Assembly: GCF_016757965.1 (NCBI RefSeq)
Contig: NZ_JAEKIW010000014.1
Span: forward strand, 1-64,000
Reading direction: 5' to 3'
Length of the DNA: 64,000 bases
DNA from: Archaeoglobus neptunius
GTDB lineage: Archaea > Halobacteriota > Archaeoglobi > Archaeoglobales > Archaeoglobaceae
Shown: one piece after another, positions 62,801 to 64,000 of the stretch
Numbering within the stretch: the first letter of the stretch is position 1
How the letters are laid out: every line of letters starts with the position of its first letter
Made by a program: the position numbers and the translations under genes
Notes under the pieces: generated by a model
The model's input: the letters and a program-made list of their open reading frames with translations, nothing else
Database searches by the model: none
What the model was told of the DNA's origin: nothing

Positions 62801-64000
62801 CCAACTCCTCCAGTTGAAATCAGACCAAAGTGGGATTGAAAGATTTTAACTTTCATAATAGATATTCCGCTAAAAAATAGTTGAAATCAGACCAAAGTGG
62901 GATTGAAAGGTTTGCCGGTGAGGAGTATTATTCAATCCTCGAGGAGGTGAAGTTGAAATCAGACCAAAGTGGGATTGAAAGAAGAGTCTGGCAAAATCCA
63001 CGTCCCTGTATCCGTACTCTTCGTTGAAATCAGACCAAAGTGGGATTGAAAGTATAAACCTGAAAATAAACCAGCATGCACTATTTTCATGTTGAAATCA
63101 GACCAAAGTGGGATTGAAAGAGCGTTCCGCTAACGGGTAATCTTGTTGTGCTGAAGGTTGAAATCAGACCAAAGTGGGATTGAAAGTCTCAAATTTTGCG
63201 TAAGGTTTCCATAGCCTTGCCAAGTTGAAATCAGACCAAAGTGGGATTGAAAGCGTGATTCATCAACCCAAACTTTTGCCTTTACCGTTGAAATCAGACC
63301 AAAGTGGGATTGAAAGATTCCTGAACCCGTGAGGGTTGCAGCGGTCCAAACAGTTGAAATCAGACCAAAGTGGGATTGAAAGGGAGAACGGGATAGAGAT
63401 CAGTGTCGGAAAAGGGCAGGTTGAAATCAGACCAAAGTGGGATTGAAAGATCTTCTCGAAATCGACATTATTCAGGGCACCGCCAGTTGAAATCAGACCA
63501 AAGTGGGATTGAAAGCTAGACGCATCACTCGCACAGACCTTCAAGCTCAGCGTGTTGAAATCAGACCAAAGTGGGATTGAAAGAGTATTCTGTTTACCAC
63601 TTCAACCTGCTCCCTGACTTGTTGAAATCAGACCAAAGTGGGATTGAAAGATCATCTCAAGAGATGCCTCGAGCAGCTTAACTGCAGGTTGAAATCAGAC
63701 CAAAGTGGGATTGAAAGGAATGGTAAACTTCCCATTCTCGACTTTTGGAAGGAGTTGAAATCAGACCAAAGTGGGATTGAAAGTTTCTCTGAGCTTTGAG
63801 GATGTGTCTTCAAAGATGCAGAGTTGAAATCAGACCAAAGTGGGATTGAAAGGCCGTATTGAGCAAGCCACATGAAGACCTGTGCCTGAGTTGAAATCAG
63901 ACCAAAGTGGGATTGAAAGATTCGGTGTCTCCTCTGTTGGTTTAATCCAAGCTGTAAGGTTGAAATCAGACCAAAGTGGGATTGAAAGCTTCTTGCCGAT
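59884..64000 (+). CRISPR. CRISPR array, 60 repeats in the window, continuing past its end
   Basis: The repeat is 30 bp, begins GTTGAAATCAGACC and ends GTGGGATTGAAAG. I count 60 copies, the first at 59884-59913 and the last at 63959-63988, and all look identical. There are 59 complete spacers, mostly 36-40 bases (range 35-48); the first is 73 bases. A partial spacer runs to the window end. The repeat differs slightly from the A. fulgidus repeat I remember. No degenerate terminal repeat is seen, so the array end lies beyond the window. Confidence 0.99.
59987..60016 (+). repeat. Repeat 2, the first after the long leader-proximal spacer
   Basis: This copy marks the end of the 73-base first spacer (59914-59986). 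That spacer holds a perfect inverted repeat TTATTAAC-TTCA-GTTAATAA and begins GGTTGAAC, similar to the repeat start. Confidence 0.8.

Noticed and set aside
59875-63873. Minus-strand frames full of SIPLWSDFN and FQSHFGLIST
   Set aside because: They are translations of the CRISPR repeats and spacers, not proteins.

Overview
The window looks like a chromosome segment of a hyperthermophilic euryarchaeon of the Archaeoglobales (Archaeoglobus or a close relative). The signs are archaeal promoters with the start codon about 26 bp behind a TATA box, CetZ, Alba and NAC, an F420H2:NADP oxidoreductase, many acyl-CoA enzymes, a tRNA-Trp whose intron carries a box C/D guide RNA, and a 30-bp CRISPR repeat very close to the one I remember for A. 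fulgidus. I cannot name the species.

Left part (1-6471): the end of a glutaryl-CoA-dehydrogenase-like gene, a CaiB/BaiF CoA-transferase, a complete Liv-type ABC importer (binding lipoprotein, two permeases, two ATPases) and a universal stress protein. This reads as one uptake-and-activation unit for an organic acid or amino acid.

6502-9385 is an accessory island bounded by an 8-bp direct repeat. It holds the first half of a decayed Yip1-family gene at its left end and the second half at its right end. That order is expected if a circular molecule opened inside that gene and was inserted. Inside are a small hydrophobic secreted peptide gene, two small membrane proteins and a SpoIIM/DUF95 protein (a layout like circular-bacteriocin loci), plus a DUF104 antitoxin with a frameshifted PIN toxin.

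9424-49493 is mostly core metabolism. It contains a full trp operon (C-D-E-G-F-B-A); CetZ, UbiX and thiolase; tRNA-Trp; Alba; a symporter with a 29-residue partner and a CoA ligase; malic enzyme and Fno; acetolactate synthase, preceded by a possible 16-residue leader peptide rich in Val/Leu/Ile; a four-gene acyl-CoA cluster; an ECF biotin transporter; ArgB with archaeal ornithine cyclodeaminase; the biotin carboxylase subunit PycA; LeuA; a K+/H+ exchange pair; TrmI and NAC; an envelope protein divergent from a TrmB-type regulator; and HisD.

49581-64000 is a type I-B CRISPR-Cas locus. The order is cas6, a HEPN/MNT pair, cas8b1 (cst1), cas7, cas5 and a frameshifted cas3. Leftward genes follow: vapB/vapC, trmO, and cas4-cas1-cas2. 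After a 423-bp leader comes an array of 60 visible identical repeats that runs off the window end. Two spacers encode the same peptide with only synonymous differences, and the leader-proximal spacer is about twice normal length.
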